DNA of 64,000 nucleotides. Source: Gymnogyps californianus (taxonomy: Eukaryota; Chordata; Aves; Accipitriformes; Cathartidae). Positions 25,791 to 39,300 of the stretch are shown in pieces. Both the position numbers and the translations under genes were made by a program. The notes beneath the pieces were generated by a model. That model searched no databases. It saw nothing but the letters and a program-made list of their open reading frames with translations, and had not been told where the DNA came from. Where the stretch lies: NCBI RefSeq assembly GCF_018139145.2, contig NC_059472.1:100452877-100516876 (forward strand). The letters are read 5' to 3'. Position 1 is the first letter of the stretch, and each line of letters starts with the position of its first letter.

Positions 25791-27557
25791 CATGACAACA
25801 GCAAATTGATTCTGCTTCCCCTTTAAAAAGGACTTTTGGTTCCAGCAAGGCTAACTTTTTACTTTTCAATGGGAGAGATGTTGGGCTAAGCTGAAAATAA
25901 AACTTTGCACACTAAGTGATCACTGCTGTTTTAAAAGTTTCATTATGAAAGTCCTAGTAAGAAGTGGAGATTGAGAGATCTCTTTAAGATGGGGAAAAAC
26001 AGAGATATTTTGCCCACCTGTATATATATTAAAAAAAAACTATATGATGAATATTAGAGTGATAAAAGGGTATGGTTCAGTAATATGAAGAGCAGCTCTT
26101 GTTAGCTGGTTTTAAGATGAGTTATATGAGCTTTACAGGATCAGTGTTTTGCATATTATATGACCCCCTATGTTAACAGGTGTTTTGTTTTACCATTTCA
26201 GGGCAGATGAATTGAGCAGCAAAGGTTAATGCCTTGAGTGCTGGAAGCAGATGGTTGATAGCTTTGAATATTTATCTAATTAACTGCATGTTGGCTGTTG
26301 TCCTAGCAGGCCTGACTTTTCCTGGGGAGGGAGCAGAGGAAAACCATGCAGAAACTTGCTGTAGCAGGATTAATGCAGAAGGCAATGTGATCTAAACTTG
26401 TCCTTACTAACAAGTGTGGGTTTTATTTGTTTTTGGTTCAAAAGACTATCTACTAATACTTAATGTGTGTTTGTCCTGAAACAGGGAATGCTTGCTTGTC
26501 TGGGTGAGCTTGAGTGGAAAAAGCATCCTCTCTCATACTTCTGAAAGGGTGCTCTCATGTGGTTCCATTAGATGCTAACTCAGGAAGGGCAAAAAGAAAT
26601 GTTGGGGATTTTTCTGTTTTGTCTGTAGTCAAAAAAGCTCTTGCTTTTTACACTGAGTTTTGTTGTAATTTATGTCTCTGATACACATCTGTAAAGATTG
26701 TGATGGTATACTGAGATTTTATTTTGGTATATTTAGTCAAGGCAAGTTGGGATATTACCAATGCAATACAGCAGTTCACATTTGGCATTGAATACCTCAG
26801 CTGCTATCTTGACCCTTGGTGCACCGCTCTTGTCAGGAACACTGACAACTATTTCTTTTGAAATTAACTTTTTAACCAACATATCTTCTTAATTGTAAAC
26901 TTTAACTTCTGTGAAGAAACAGCAGAAGCACAGGCCAACAGCAAGAAACAGTTGACCACAGAATTGTTTCACTCCAAGTATGTGTTTGGATTTGAAACTT
27001 TCCGAAGAGATAATGTCTGATAACTGCTTTTAGCAGGATAAATAATCAACTTTTTTCATGTATTGGTTTTACAGCTCACAGCACAAAGGAAACTGACCCT
27101 CATTAGTGCCTCCAGCTAGCAACATAACACAAATACTAACCAACAAACTGTATACACATTTGCTTCAAATAGGAAAAAGCCTATTGTTTTTCTTGAGTGT
27201 ATTGTAGTTTATTAGCATGATCTCAAGGGAAATTTAGTAGTGAAGATGCAGAGGCTCATTTTTTACAAAAGGATAATGTTAAAGTTGTCTAAATTACAGC
27301 AAAACTCATTGTAGAAGCAATTTGTGAATATCTCTTATCTTAGTGGGTAGCACGGATTTGTCTCATAAAAATTTAATATGCCTTCAGTTTTTATTTTGTC
27401 TTTCCCTGTGCTTTTTTAATGAAAACAATACCCTTAAAGTAGCCCATTTCTGTAATAGACTTCTAGTTTGTATGCATTTACCTTATACCAGTCATCAAAT
27501 AAAAAATTTTTCTCTGTGGAGCTGTTGATTGATACCTGTAACTCCAAAAAATGAAGG

Positions 27558-27589
27558 AGAGTCAGAAATGTTATTTAGAGTCAGAAATG
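27558..27589 (+). repeat. Small tandem duplication, 19-bp period
   Basis: 'agagtcagaaatg' occurs at 27558-27570 and again at 27577-27589. Confidence 0.85.
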
Positions 27590-30500
27590 ATGCAACCATG
27601 GATGTATCATAAGTACAATGAAAACTTCTCTTTAACATCATTTTAGAAAATAAATACCATGTTTAACTTGAATCCTGAATCCAGGTTGTGTAACTTCTTA
27701 TACAAGGACAGCAGCAGAAAATGGAATTTTTACTTCAGATTGTCCTTAACTTCAGATGCTGCCACTTTGAGATTTCATATCTGAACTCTAAATTATTCTT
27801 TCTTGCTATTAGTAGGAGATCTCATGTTTAGCCAGTATTGGACACATTTGCTAGCTTCGTTGTATGAACTGTGTTGGACTGAACCAGCAAAGACATTTGA
27901 TACAGGAAGCTCTATCAAGATAAAGACCATAAAATTTAAGCATTTGTGAAATGCAAATTGAAATTGCTGAACTTTTACATGAGAAGTGGAAGCTATGGTT
28001 ATTTTGTTTCTGTACATATGAAAGTTATATGGCCTTTTTTGGTCCTATTGGATGTAAGTGCATTTTTGGCCTGTGGATTTGACTGTATATGTATGCGTGC
28101 ATGTAACATACCTATACTCAAGCATTCTAGAAAACAGGTTAAATATGTGCTTTTGCACAGGCTTTGTTTTGACCTTCCCTTTATGGTTCAGCAGAGTTGC
28201 TTCTGATTTAGTCCTGAACTAATATAAATCCAACGTATGGTAAACCTGGGGCTTCAGAATCTGATAACTTTGTAGGATTCACTATGTATTGAGATGCTGA
28301 AATTTATCTGTTGAAACATGGGTAAATGCAGTCTCAGTTTGGACAGTATAAAATGATGTGGGCTGAGGTGCTCGTTGCTAACGCACAAATACAGGCAGCC
28401 GTTCAAGACAAGCCCGATTCACCTTGCAGGCAGTGGTGTGGAAAGCTTAGTTTTGTTATGGTGTTTGGTAATTCATGAACATGCCTTGAAATGGAGCTTG
28501 GATGAGGGGCTGAGGAGAAGAATCAACATCATTTCTAAATGGTTTTGCAATGGGAAAAGAATTTCTAGTGTTTACTGTGGAAATACTGTGCAGTCATGAA
28601 GGCAGCAGCTCCCCAACGTAACTTAGGTACAAATCTCTTAAGGATCCAGAGGACTAGAAGATGCTGCTGCTAGTGGTCCTGGCCTATTGTAGACTAAGAA
28701 AGAAACCACCAAATTTGTCAGTCTTTTCTATAATGATGTTAATATGTCTCATTTTTTTAATAAAGTAGAAATTGAAATGGCAGCTCAGTTCTTAGTGGCT
28801 TTATTCCGTTGTTCCACTAAATGATGTGCTCATGAGGAAGGGGATTACTTGCTTCATATTTGAAATACATTGGTTTTCAGTGTTAATGGCATAATATGAA
28901 TTAAATACAGTGTTAAAATATCTCTTGAGCAACATGTTTTTAAGTCAACAGTTCATAGTTTTTACAGCAAGCAGTGCATGCTCTTCAGTTTGTGGTTTTT
29001 CATTTCTGTTTCACAGAAGATATTAGTTAAGCATGTTTGTTGCAAAATTTTTAAGTTAAGCTGTTGTGAAATGCTACTCAACATTTTACGATTATTGGAG
29101 GAAGGACATTTAATTAGAATAAGCCAGGTATTGCGCACTTTATTGTCATTCTTTACTGATGCTGTGGTTGAGATGCAGTGTGCCTTGCTTGAATTTCTTG
29201 TGACTATTGCTCAGAAACCACATGCTAAGATGACATTGTCATATTCTAAGAAAATTGTCAGGGAGTATGTTTTTATTGAGGAGATGGGCTGTAACTGCCT
29301 TCCTCTAACATCCTAAATTATATTACTTACATAATGAGGTTTCCAGCTGGAGTCCATTGCTTGGTGCAATATTTCCATGTGAAGAGAGGAAAACAGATAG
29401 AGTTGCCCCATTTCTCTTCTTTCCCCTGCTCCCTGCTGGAAATGTCCCGGTGGCGCAGCTGCTACTAGCTTCACCCCCTGCCAAAGATGCGGCATTGCTT
29501 TGTGGCTTCAGGAGCAAATGACAGGTGGCAGGATAGAGGGTGCAGCTTTATTTTGTCTTCTCAAAACATGCTTCAAGTAGCTTTAGTTGTGGCTGATGGT
29601 ATGTGTTCCTTTCCTGCCTTTATCTTCCCCGATAGGGACAAGCTGTTGAAGTAACACGGCTTTGATGCTCTTTTGTTAACCTTTGCCAACTGTCCTGAGG
29701 ATTTGGAGTATCCAGATGTTTGAAATAGAATTAGGAAATCATTACAGCAGTGTGTGAGGGTTTTGTGTACTTCTCCAGTGCTGATTTGTAATGGTTTTCT
29801 CTGTTTTTGTCCTTGGTTTCTAATTTTAATATGTTTACAATAGGGAGACACAAACCTTTTCAATATGACAATTTTTTTCCTACTTTGCCTGACTTGAATG
29901 ATAATGAGAAGCTTCTAGTATGCTTTAATGAGGTTATCTTTTTCTCAGCATTGAGATCTCAAGTTGCACAACAGGATGTTTTGTTACTGACCCATGGTAA
30001 ATTTGGATTTTTTTGTTGTTGTTGTTTTTCTTTGGTTGGCTTTATTTTTTTTATAAGGAAACTTACCTATTACAATGATGTGGACACTGAGCCATTGACC
30101 CAACCATCCTTATTCGACTGCGCAGGGATTCAGTTTCCATTTCTCTGTGAGAACAGGCAGTGCTTGTTTGTTTTTCCTTTTAAAAACTGTGTTCGTTCAC
30201 TTTGCACTGTAGGAATATGCGTGCTGCCTTTAGATGTTAAAACACTCTACTTATCCATGAACTGGAGCCTGTATGTGTAAGAATTGTAGACTTATGCTTA
30301 TAGAAGGAAAAATATATATCAATATGTGAATGCATACGGAAGAGGGGCACGGCTAGTCAATATTACAAGCTGATCTGTTAGAGTTGTAGCACGTTTCTCT
30401 CAGTGTTTGCTTTTAAGAGATAGGAGAGATTGCTTCTGAATTGGAACCTGAAATCCAAGTTGAGGATATTTGCAGAACCTCTCACTAGATGAGTAGTTCC

Positions 30501-33121
30501 ACTTTATCTTTGACTAATACACTGGACCCTCTGCAGGAATTAATGGTGCCGTATTGAAGCAATAGTGCAGCAAAACTTAATGAAAGACCTTATGGGGAAA
30601 GTGATTATATTTTGAAAAAACCTCGTACAGTTTCATAGCTGCATACTCACAAGCAATAAGACATGTCCATGTGTTGTGTCCAGCAATCAGGTGCTGTGAC
30701 ATGCCTGTTGCAGTGGTAGTATTCATGGGATGACAAGAGGAACATGTCCTTCATTCTTAGGTTGGCTTTTGATGTGCCTTTTGTATTCAGTAGAGTACCT
30801 AACAGGTTAGGATCTTTGGTTTTTTTCTTTCCTGTGCCATGCCTGCAAGTGTTAGGGTTTGCTCAGTCTACTTCTGTCTACTTATCTGGGGTATCTTAAA
30901 GCTTCAGTGATTCTCTTCACCTTCCTGCCATCACCTGTTAGCGGCTCGAGTTTTTTACTGTGGATGTAGACTGTACCTTATTCTAGGCTGCCACTTGTTT
31001 TCCTACCGTGGTGTTCTGAGAAGCTGTGTACAGAGGTGCTGTGATTGGGATCACCTGCTAATTCATGTGCTGTCAACATGTGCCTTTTTATGTCCCTCCT
31101 TCTGCTGTCCCTTCTGATGCTTCCACACCTGCAATGTGTGTGGAATGATGCAGCCCCATTCATTCACTAATCATACTGGTTGTAACATTCTTATTACAAA
31201 TCTCAACAACAGACTGCAGTAAAAAGATACTTGACTAAGAATGGGTGTGTTTTAATATTATTTTAATTGAGTTTTCCATTATCACATTTGAAAGTTGCAT
31301 GTTTAATTCTTTTAAATATGTATTTCGTGAATTAAATAGACATTTTATATAACATAGGCTGCTCCTGAGGTAGAAAAAATTCACCAAATAGAAATCAATT
31401 AATTCACTGCAGTTACCTAGTCAGGACCCTTGTTATTGTTTGTGCAATATCTCAATTTTTGAAATCTGCTGTGATTGATGCACCAAGGTCCTGGAATTGA
31501 GGCGAGATAAGAGAGTTTTCTTTCAGTTGAGTTGATACTGTCTGAAGGCATGTCTCTTGTAAATCACACTGCTCAGATCAGAGCTCTCTACATCACTTGT
31601 AACTTTTTGAAGAGTCAGTGGAAGGTTACATTCTGTCTTCCCCATCATCCTGCTTACCTTTAATGACAGGCTACTGCTACTGCCATGAGATGAATTCAGA
31701 ATAAAAATCTGGTATTTTTTCATTCTTTTAAAAAATGTCAACAAGCAAAACTTGTTATTTTTGTTTGGGAGTAATGAGTAATGCCTTCAATCAAATCCCG
31801 TTGGGTTTGCCTCCGAGGCATGTGTTGTTAAACTTCGTTTTCCATCTTCTCCATGTAACAGAAACCCAGGGAAAATAAGTAAATTTTAGCTTTATTTTTG
31901 TTGGAATTATGCAGTTTAGTTGCCTATTTTTACTTGAAATATTGTGTCTGCTGAAAACTGTCATGGCGCCAACATTATAGTCACCTCTGGGACTTCTGTG
32001 AGGTCCCATGCTGATCTGGGGTCACTGGCTGGTATCTCCTCTCCTGCCTAGGCATGGTTTTAAGCATCTATCCTATTTTTCTAAGCTCTGGTTCAAATCA
32101 ACATCAGCATGGCTATTTTCCAAGATGTCCCTACAGGTGGGGGGGTGGGAAAAAGTATTATTAACTGGGGTTAGTGAACTTGAGTTACAGCAGCAAAGAT
32201 GAGCGTGCTTGTGTTTGTACATCACAGTAACAGTTCAAGAACGCTGAGACAGCTATTGAAATAAAGCAGCTATATTCAGTTAAAACAGCTCTCCATGCCC
32301 ACAGATGAACAGCTCTGCTTCTGAACGTCTTACTGAGCTGTTTTACAAGGCCGTGTTCTCTGTCATCCTGTATAACCTGTCCTTATGATTGAAAGGAGAG
32401 CTGAGAACATATGAAGTTCAGAGACAGCCATACTTAGACGATATCCATTATTAAATACCCTACGATTGTTTCTAATACTTTGTTTCCTAGGATTCCCAAG
32501 GCTTTACAAGATGAATACCTGGGTATTAGGAAGGCTTAGGTTAAATCTGGATTATAGGGAATTTGTATCATAAATGGAAGACAAGAGAATGCTCAAAAAT
32601 AGCATAGGACCATTGCTTTCTCTACTGTGTTTAAACAAAGTGCGTTAATTAAATTCCTGAAAATGTTTAAATATTTCTTCAAAATTAACTTAAACCAAAC
32701 ATGTTTGTGTATAGTTTTTGATAGCTGATATAATTGTTAAATTATTTTGTTTATAGATATTAGCATCCATGCAGGTTGAGAAACTAAATAAGTACAACTG
32801 GAACATACAAGTGGGGATCTTTATCAGTCATTCCTAAGGTCTCTTGTCTGTTTTTCTTACCTGAGTTAGTTATGTTCTGAGCAGTCCCCCATAGCCAGGC
32901 AATGGCTAACACAAATAGTCCCTCCTCATCTTTGTGGATTATCCAAATTCCCTGTTGCTATTGCACATGCAGAAAGTGATAGTTCTTCACGTAGTTTAAG
33001 TAGCCTCGTTTATTCATTGCTTTACTCTGCACAGAAGCACAGGCTGGTTGTGATGAACTGTGCATTTGTAATGTCCAGAGTTGTCTGCAGAGAAGTACAG
33101 CATTTAGCAGTTGCCTCCCCG

Positions 33122-33185
33122 CCCCCCCCCCCCCCCAAGCCAAACCAACAACAAAACAGAGAATCCCAAACAACAAACAAACCAC
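33122..33185 (+). repeat. C15 tract followed by an A/C-rich run
   Basis: Fifteen consecutive C residues (33122-33136), then CCAAACC, CAACAAAA and CAAACAAACC units. Confidence 0.88.
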
Positions 33186-33268
33186 CCCTTCTGGACCTGT
33201 AATATGGCAATCAAAATAAATACTGCTACATCAAGTGCTGGAGCTTTGTACAGTACTTAAAAAATGTT

Positions 33269-33315
33269 TTTTATATATAATATATACACACATGGGTATA
33301 TATATTAATATATAT
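33269..33315 (+). repeat. TA-rich microsatellite
   Basis: Interrupted (TA)n with a central 'cacacatgggta' break. Confidence 0.85.
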
Positions 33316-36300
33316 CTCCAGGTTCCTGATTAGTGCTAGCTTTATGCCACCTGAGGATGTTGTTAGATGTCTCTTTGAGAGCAAAATTTTACTTTGTTTA
33401 TCAAAAGTGGTATCATTGGGAAGGATTAAGGAATTAAATTCTTAAGCAAAGTGGTCGTGTTTCTCTCCTGCTTCCTTATGGAGCTGGAGCGAGCTTTATT
33501 CCGGGGGAGTTACGTGATTGTAACTCTGACTGTAGCCAGTATGAAACATAATGTATTATCTTGAACATGGTCTTCCTCTACTGTAATGAGTCATTAGTGA
33601 GGAGACAATTCAAGTAACTTCCCATTGTGCCTTCTAGACTTACCTGGTGACCTTACAAAACAAGGTATTGGAGTGATAAGAGCAATAGCAGTAAGAAACA
33701 TGGGTAGCTTTGTTAGTGATTACGATTATCACTTTGTTATGGCAATTTCCAGAGGAAGTCATGCATGAGTCATAAATTACAGGTTAGTTCAATACTCAAA
33801 ATATTTTCCCATAAACATGCACAATTTCTGTCATTAGGGGCTACTACGTTGGGAGACATTATAAAAGCATATTAAGCATCTTTGCTTAACTCTCAATTGA
33901 AAATACATTCAAAATATGGAGGGGAGGGAATACTGGTAAGATGTATACAAAGTCCGCTTGAAAGTACTACAACCATGCCCTAATCCTGAATCGAAGTTGT
34001 TACTCTGTGTTCATCTAATCTTTGATATTAATGTTTGGAAACCACTAATGAAACTTCTTGGCATTGAACTGCTTCCATCCTGTTTGCTCACTTATGAAAA
34101 AGAATCCCAGATAGGTTGCAGATGTTTCTTAGTAAAGACTGGAAGAAAGACATTGAAAAATTCCCATTCAGTCATGTCTAGAGAGGCCTGCTAAGTTTGA
34201 TACAAGCTTACTTCCTGATGTAAAGTGATCTCAGGGTGTAAATCGCTGATGTATTTAACAACTTAGTTTCCAAAGTTTGGAACTTAACTCTGATTTCAAG
34301 GTAAAATTTCCTCAAAAGGTGCAAACTTAACAAACCGTCTGCTCCTTAACTCTTAAGTTCCCATGGCTATTAGTAGTTCAGAAACACTGGCAAAACTAAT
34401 CTTAAACTGTCTTGTCAGATTAAAAGCAGAAATTATTTCTGGTTTGTGGAAGGTGAAGCAAGCACCCTGGTTTATCAATGTTTAGCTCGTGCCAAGGTGA
34501 TAGATGTCAGGTGATCCCAGGGAACACATTTATGTGGAAAATGTCAGGTCCCTGTCTGCAATGTTCTTTACTGATGCTGAGTTATTTTATGTAAAAAGCA
34601 ACTATGGAACATGTATTTTAAAAGAAATACTAAGGAGATTGCGATTAGTATCTTCTGTGGCACTAATTATTTAGGAAAGTATTAGATTTTCTTTCAATGC
34701 TCACGTCATTCACTCCCTCTTGTTAGAAATTGCACAATTTTTTGGCAGATTTTTCATGTGCGGTAGGCTTAAAGGAGGACATACTTCTGCTTTACATGGA
34801 ATATGGTAAATCTATAAACCTCTGCAGTTCTTTGAAGATCAGTTTCTTCATTCAAACATGGATATCAGAATAAGAATCGATTCATACTCTTGATGTATTG
34901 GTAAAAGATATTTTTTAAGTGTGTGATCACAAATGCTTCTAATTGGGAGCAGGTGATTTTTCTTGTAAGTGTTCCCATAAAATGTGTTCAGAGACAAGTT
35001 TTTACCAGTAAATGATCTCTAGCTAAATATTTAAGATTTAAAAAAAGAAAATCCAGTATGGACAAACATTTTAATAAAAATGTTTTTTCTATTTGTATTT
35101 CATGCCTCTGTTATGTCATAGGACAGCTATTTAAGCAATATAAAAGCCAGCATGTAAAAATACAGAAAAACAGGAGAGTGAATTTGAAATAGGAGTGTTA
35201 ATGGCTGCTTTGTTAGATACAGAATGACTGAGGGGGAGAGGAAAAAAACAAACCAAAGTAATTGTGTTTTATTCTTGAAGTGGTTTACTCTAACACCACC
35301 ATTTTGCCTGGAGTCTGTTGAACTGATGGCTTCAGTCAAATTATGTTAGCCCCTAGCACATCAAAACCATCTCTGATGGTTTAAGGTGTCACTGCTTCTA
35401 TGCTGGATGTTACTGCACCTACAGCAGAATTCGCAGAAGAAAAATCTGTATTAAATTTTCTTAAAGTTTTCTTCAATTCTTTCGGGCAGTTCTTTAGTCT
35501 TCCATAAAACCCCATAAAGTAAAGGGAATGAAAGTTTGTAAAGTGAAAGACTAAGGTCACTTTGTAGGCTTCATAACTTGAGTTCTGACTGTCTTATAAT
35601 TTCAGTCCTAAAGCTTTGGTCAGTAACCATCTCTGCACAGCCTTCACTCTGTATTGGTGACAGTTCCTGTCTCTCGTGGCTGTGGGTGTACAACTATAAA
35701 GAGCATTACTGAATTTGCAAAATCAAGCACTCCGAAGTGAAGATCAAAATGAAGAACAGCTACGCAGCCTCCTCTTTTTTTTTTTCTTTTTTTACCTTAT
35801 GACAGTTCTTATTAAATGATTACATGCTGGTTTTTGCAGAAGGTTAATGCCATATTCAGTGCTGTGATAGAATTTCCATTGCACATTCTGAGGTGCTATT
35901 TACTGGTATCTACTACTTTTTAAAACTTGCCAACTCTTGTCGGAGGGCAGGATTTTTAATTTCCTTATGGCTCTTCTGTGCTTCCCGTCACTGTAATGTG
36001 CAAGTGCTTTACACAAATGGTTTCGTTTATTTTCACAGTATCCGTTGTGGTCAGAACTTCATGGTATTCCTTTTTTCTTAGTGTACGGAGACTTAGCGAG
36101 TGGGAAGAGGGTCAAATGTATTCCTGAGTTTGGTCATCCAACATGCAACTCCCAAAGGTTTGATGCTTCTGAACCTTTAGCTGTAGCTGTGACCTTCCGT
36201 GCCCAGTACCTGTTGGTGATAGCTGCTTCTGCAGGTCAGACAGGCACCATCAGGGTAGGATGTTCCCAAAGAAGTATAGGTACAATTTAGAAGTATGAAA

Positions 36301-36338
36301 GAATTCTGGAGCAGAAACATCCCTCAAAAGTGGATTGT

Positions 36339-36384
36339 GGGTGGGTTTGTGGTTTGGGTTTTTTTTTTGTTGTGGATTTTTTTG
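36339..36384 (+). repeat. T/G-rich tract
   Basis: GTGGG and GGTTT units followed by T-runs; same style as the other T/G tracts in the window. Confidence 0.75.
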
Positions 36385-39300
36385 AGGATAATCAGGTATC
36401 TTCACTAGGAGACCATGTTTTCTCTTTCTGGAGTCCACTAAATTGTGTTAATACCCAGCTTTTGCCATGACTGTTAGACAGGTCGTTGAAATTACAGTTG
36501 CCCTCATTACACAAACAGGGGAAACCCATCCTGTCCTATCCAACACTGGATGAGACGGGAGTCCTGGGGAAATGTATGAGCCTTTATAATTGTGTTAGCG
36601 GTGCACTGTGAGCAGATTGTAAGGAGGAAGTATTGATGTGTAAGGGCAACCTCACCTCTGGCATTTTTACATTTTGAGTGTTTGACTTCGCAACCTAAAT
36701 AATGTGTCTTGACCACAGTTTTGTGTGCGTCATTTTCTAGGTTAGAAAACAAACCAACAGCAACTTGTTACATGACGCTGCACCCTGCAACACACTAACA
36801 TCTTTCCCAGGCTGCTAAGCCAGTTGCTATTTCCCCCAACGACTGTCTCTGGTTCACCTCTACTCTGCGTTTATGTTGTGCAATTCATCTGTTACTTGAA
36901 CAGTCGTGATTCACTGAAAGCAGAGGAGGCAGAGGCTCCCTGCTCTCTGTTTGGGTAGTTGGGATGCAGCCTGCTGCATCCTGGCTTTGTGTTTGGAGGG
37001 AAAGCTGTCCCCTCTGGACATGCTCGGTGCAATCAGAGTCTCTGAAGGACATGGTTAAAATTGATGCCTTCTGCCAAGCTAATGCACCTGAAGTTTTTCA
37101 GAGGCCTGCAAGTTGGCCAAATAGGAGCCTTTTGTCACTGTGTTGACAGAAGGCACGTCTGTCATGAAAACCTATTCTGTTGCCCATCTTGAAATTTGGC
37201 TATTAAAAAAGTCTTCTTAACTTCTTAAAAATCTTTGGCAAAACACTGTACTGAGTGTTTTGTACTGACAAATCATTGTACTGAGTCTTCAGTCTTATTC
37301 TTGGATGAGAGCTATGGTTTCTGGAGAGTTAAGATTTCATGCTGGAGTTTCCAGAACTAATTAGATACTCTGGAAATTTCAGCCTGTTGGAGGGGAGGGG
37401 TTATGAGCTGAAAAATAAGGTATTGGCCAACTGTTAGAATAGACTTTTTGCAAGCAAGCTAAGAAATACAGCAGCTGAGTAGTACCTGACTTTAGTTTGG
37501 CAATCCTAAAATTCTTTTTAATGACAACTAGTAAAACAATTATATTTCTGCAAGGAAAAATGTTGAAGTACATAGCACTACATGTTCAGTGATTTTGATA
37601 AAGGAAAACAAAACTAGTCTTGAACGATTCAGGCTCAAAAAAAATGACCTGAAGGATAAATTACAGAAACGAGTAGATCTTCTGCGACTGGTTTGCTAAC
37701 AGTAGGCGTAGGCTTATCTAACGTGGTGAGCTCCAGTCTTATTTAGGCGGACTGCAGGAGGTGTGCCCGGCAGCGAGAAGCAGCTAGGTATGAAGCCTGT
37801 GTCACTCTGCCTGGTACTGGCTTTCAGCAGAGGTAAGGCCAAGAGGTGTGGAGATGTCAGAGTCCCTCCGGCCGCTTCTCCTGCCCCCCGTCTCTGCCCC
37901 AGCGAGCTGTGAACCCAACTGCTTGACAGGTGGTGGAGGGAGGTAATCAGGGTTGTGTGCTTTCCTGCAGATGGAGGAAGAGTTACCAGATACGCTTTGT
38001 TTACCAAATGTTAATGGTTTCTTAAGGAAATAACTCTATGCCTTCTGGAGCAGAGTTTCATAACTGAGTGGAATAGTTAAAGCTCAACTAATTGCATTTT
38101 TAAATGCTATCTCATTATGACTAATTAGTAGGCTGGCGAACTCGCATTGCTCAGGAACAACTATAGCCACAGTGGCTTGAAGTGCACCTGTAGAGCTAAT
38201 TTTTGTGGTCCTTGTAGATTATAAAATGGTTAAAGAAAGTGTGAGGGATTCTGGTTTTTCCCTGAACTTTTAAAACCATCACATTCTTTTAAGGATGAAA
38301 TCGAGAAACACTCCCAATGTCATCGCTGCCACTTTGCAAATGGAACTGATGGGTACGACTCAGTTTTAATTGGAAAAATTAACTACTACTTGATACACTT
38401 ATCTCAGTAGTCGTAAGGACAACATTTAATATGTTTTGGTCTTTTTCTGCTTCAGTTGCGCGTCGGTGTGGAAGGCTCACTGAACTTGAACAATGAAAGA
38501 AAAATCTGTCTCACCTTTCACAAGTTAAAGTTTAAACTGCGAGGGTTAACTATCTACAGACTGGGAGAAACAAAGGAGGCTTCTTAGTTTTGCACCTGTC
38601 AAATGCTGGAAATAATTGCTGTTCTAAAGCAAAAAACCCAAAACACAAGCTGTCCAGCAGCTGCCAAACCCAGTGGGTCGGGTATACGCAGGTACCTGGG
38701 CCAAGCAGGTTGAGGAAGACAGAGCTTTTGGTGTGCAAAGTTGAGATGTGTTTTGCCGTGTGGAAACCATGGGATACAGGTGTGGTGTTTGCACCGGAGG
38801 GAATAGCCAAAGCAGTCACGAGGGGGGTTTGCACTCAGGCGGGAGGCGGTGAAAGCCTTCCTGTAACTTGAGTTGAATGTGTCTCAAAGCGTTTTTCCAA
38901 CAGTCTCAGCTGGTCTCATAACAGGCAGTCTCTCCCCTCACAGACCCTCCCTTGGTTATGTCTTCAGGTCAGAGGTGTAGCCTCCCTTCACAGTAGGGAG
39001 CCACTTTAGGAAAATTATATGTGTTTACTCTACTCTCATGTAACAGGAATGAGCGAACAAGGCACTAATGTTTTTTTTGTAGACATGAATTAGCCCCCTT
39101 GTTTTGCTGAAATTAATTAGCCATGTGGTCCTTCAAATTACTAGAAATCCATTATTGAACACTTCAAAATTGAGCAAAAAAAATGCGGACACTGGAATTT
39201 GAATGCTGCTCATGGTTTAGTTCAGTCCTAATTGATAAGGTTTTTAAAGATAGAAAGTTTTTTGTGATTTCCAGAAGTTTTTGTGTCAGTTGAGAACCAA

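Noticed and set aside
28978..29316. 112-codon plus-strand open frame with a helical-looking Leu-rich middle
   Set aside because: It looked briefly like an armadillo/HEAT-type exon, but there is no clear acceptor/donor pair in the right phase and no family match from memory.
29807..30280. 157-codon plus-strand open frame
   Set aside because: Phe and Cys runs come from a T/G-rich simple tract; no domain seen.
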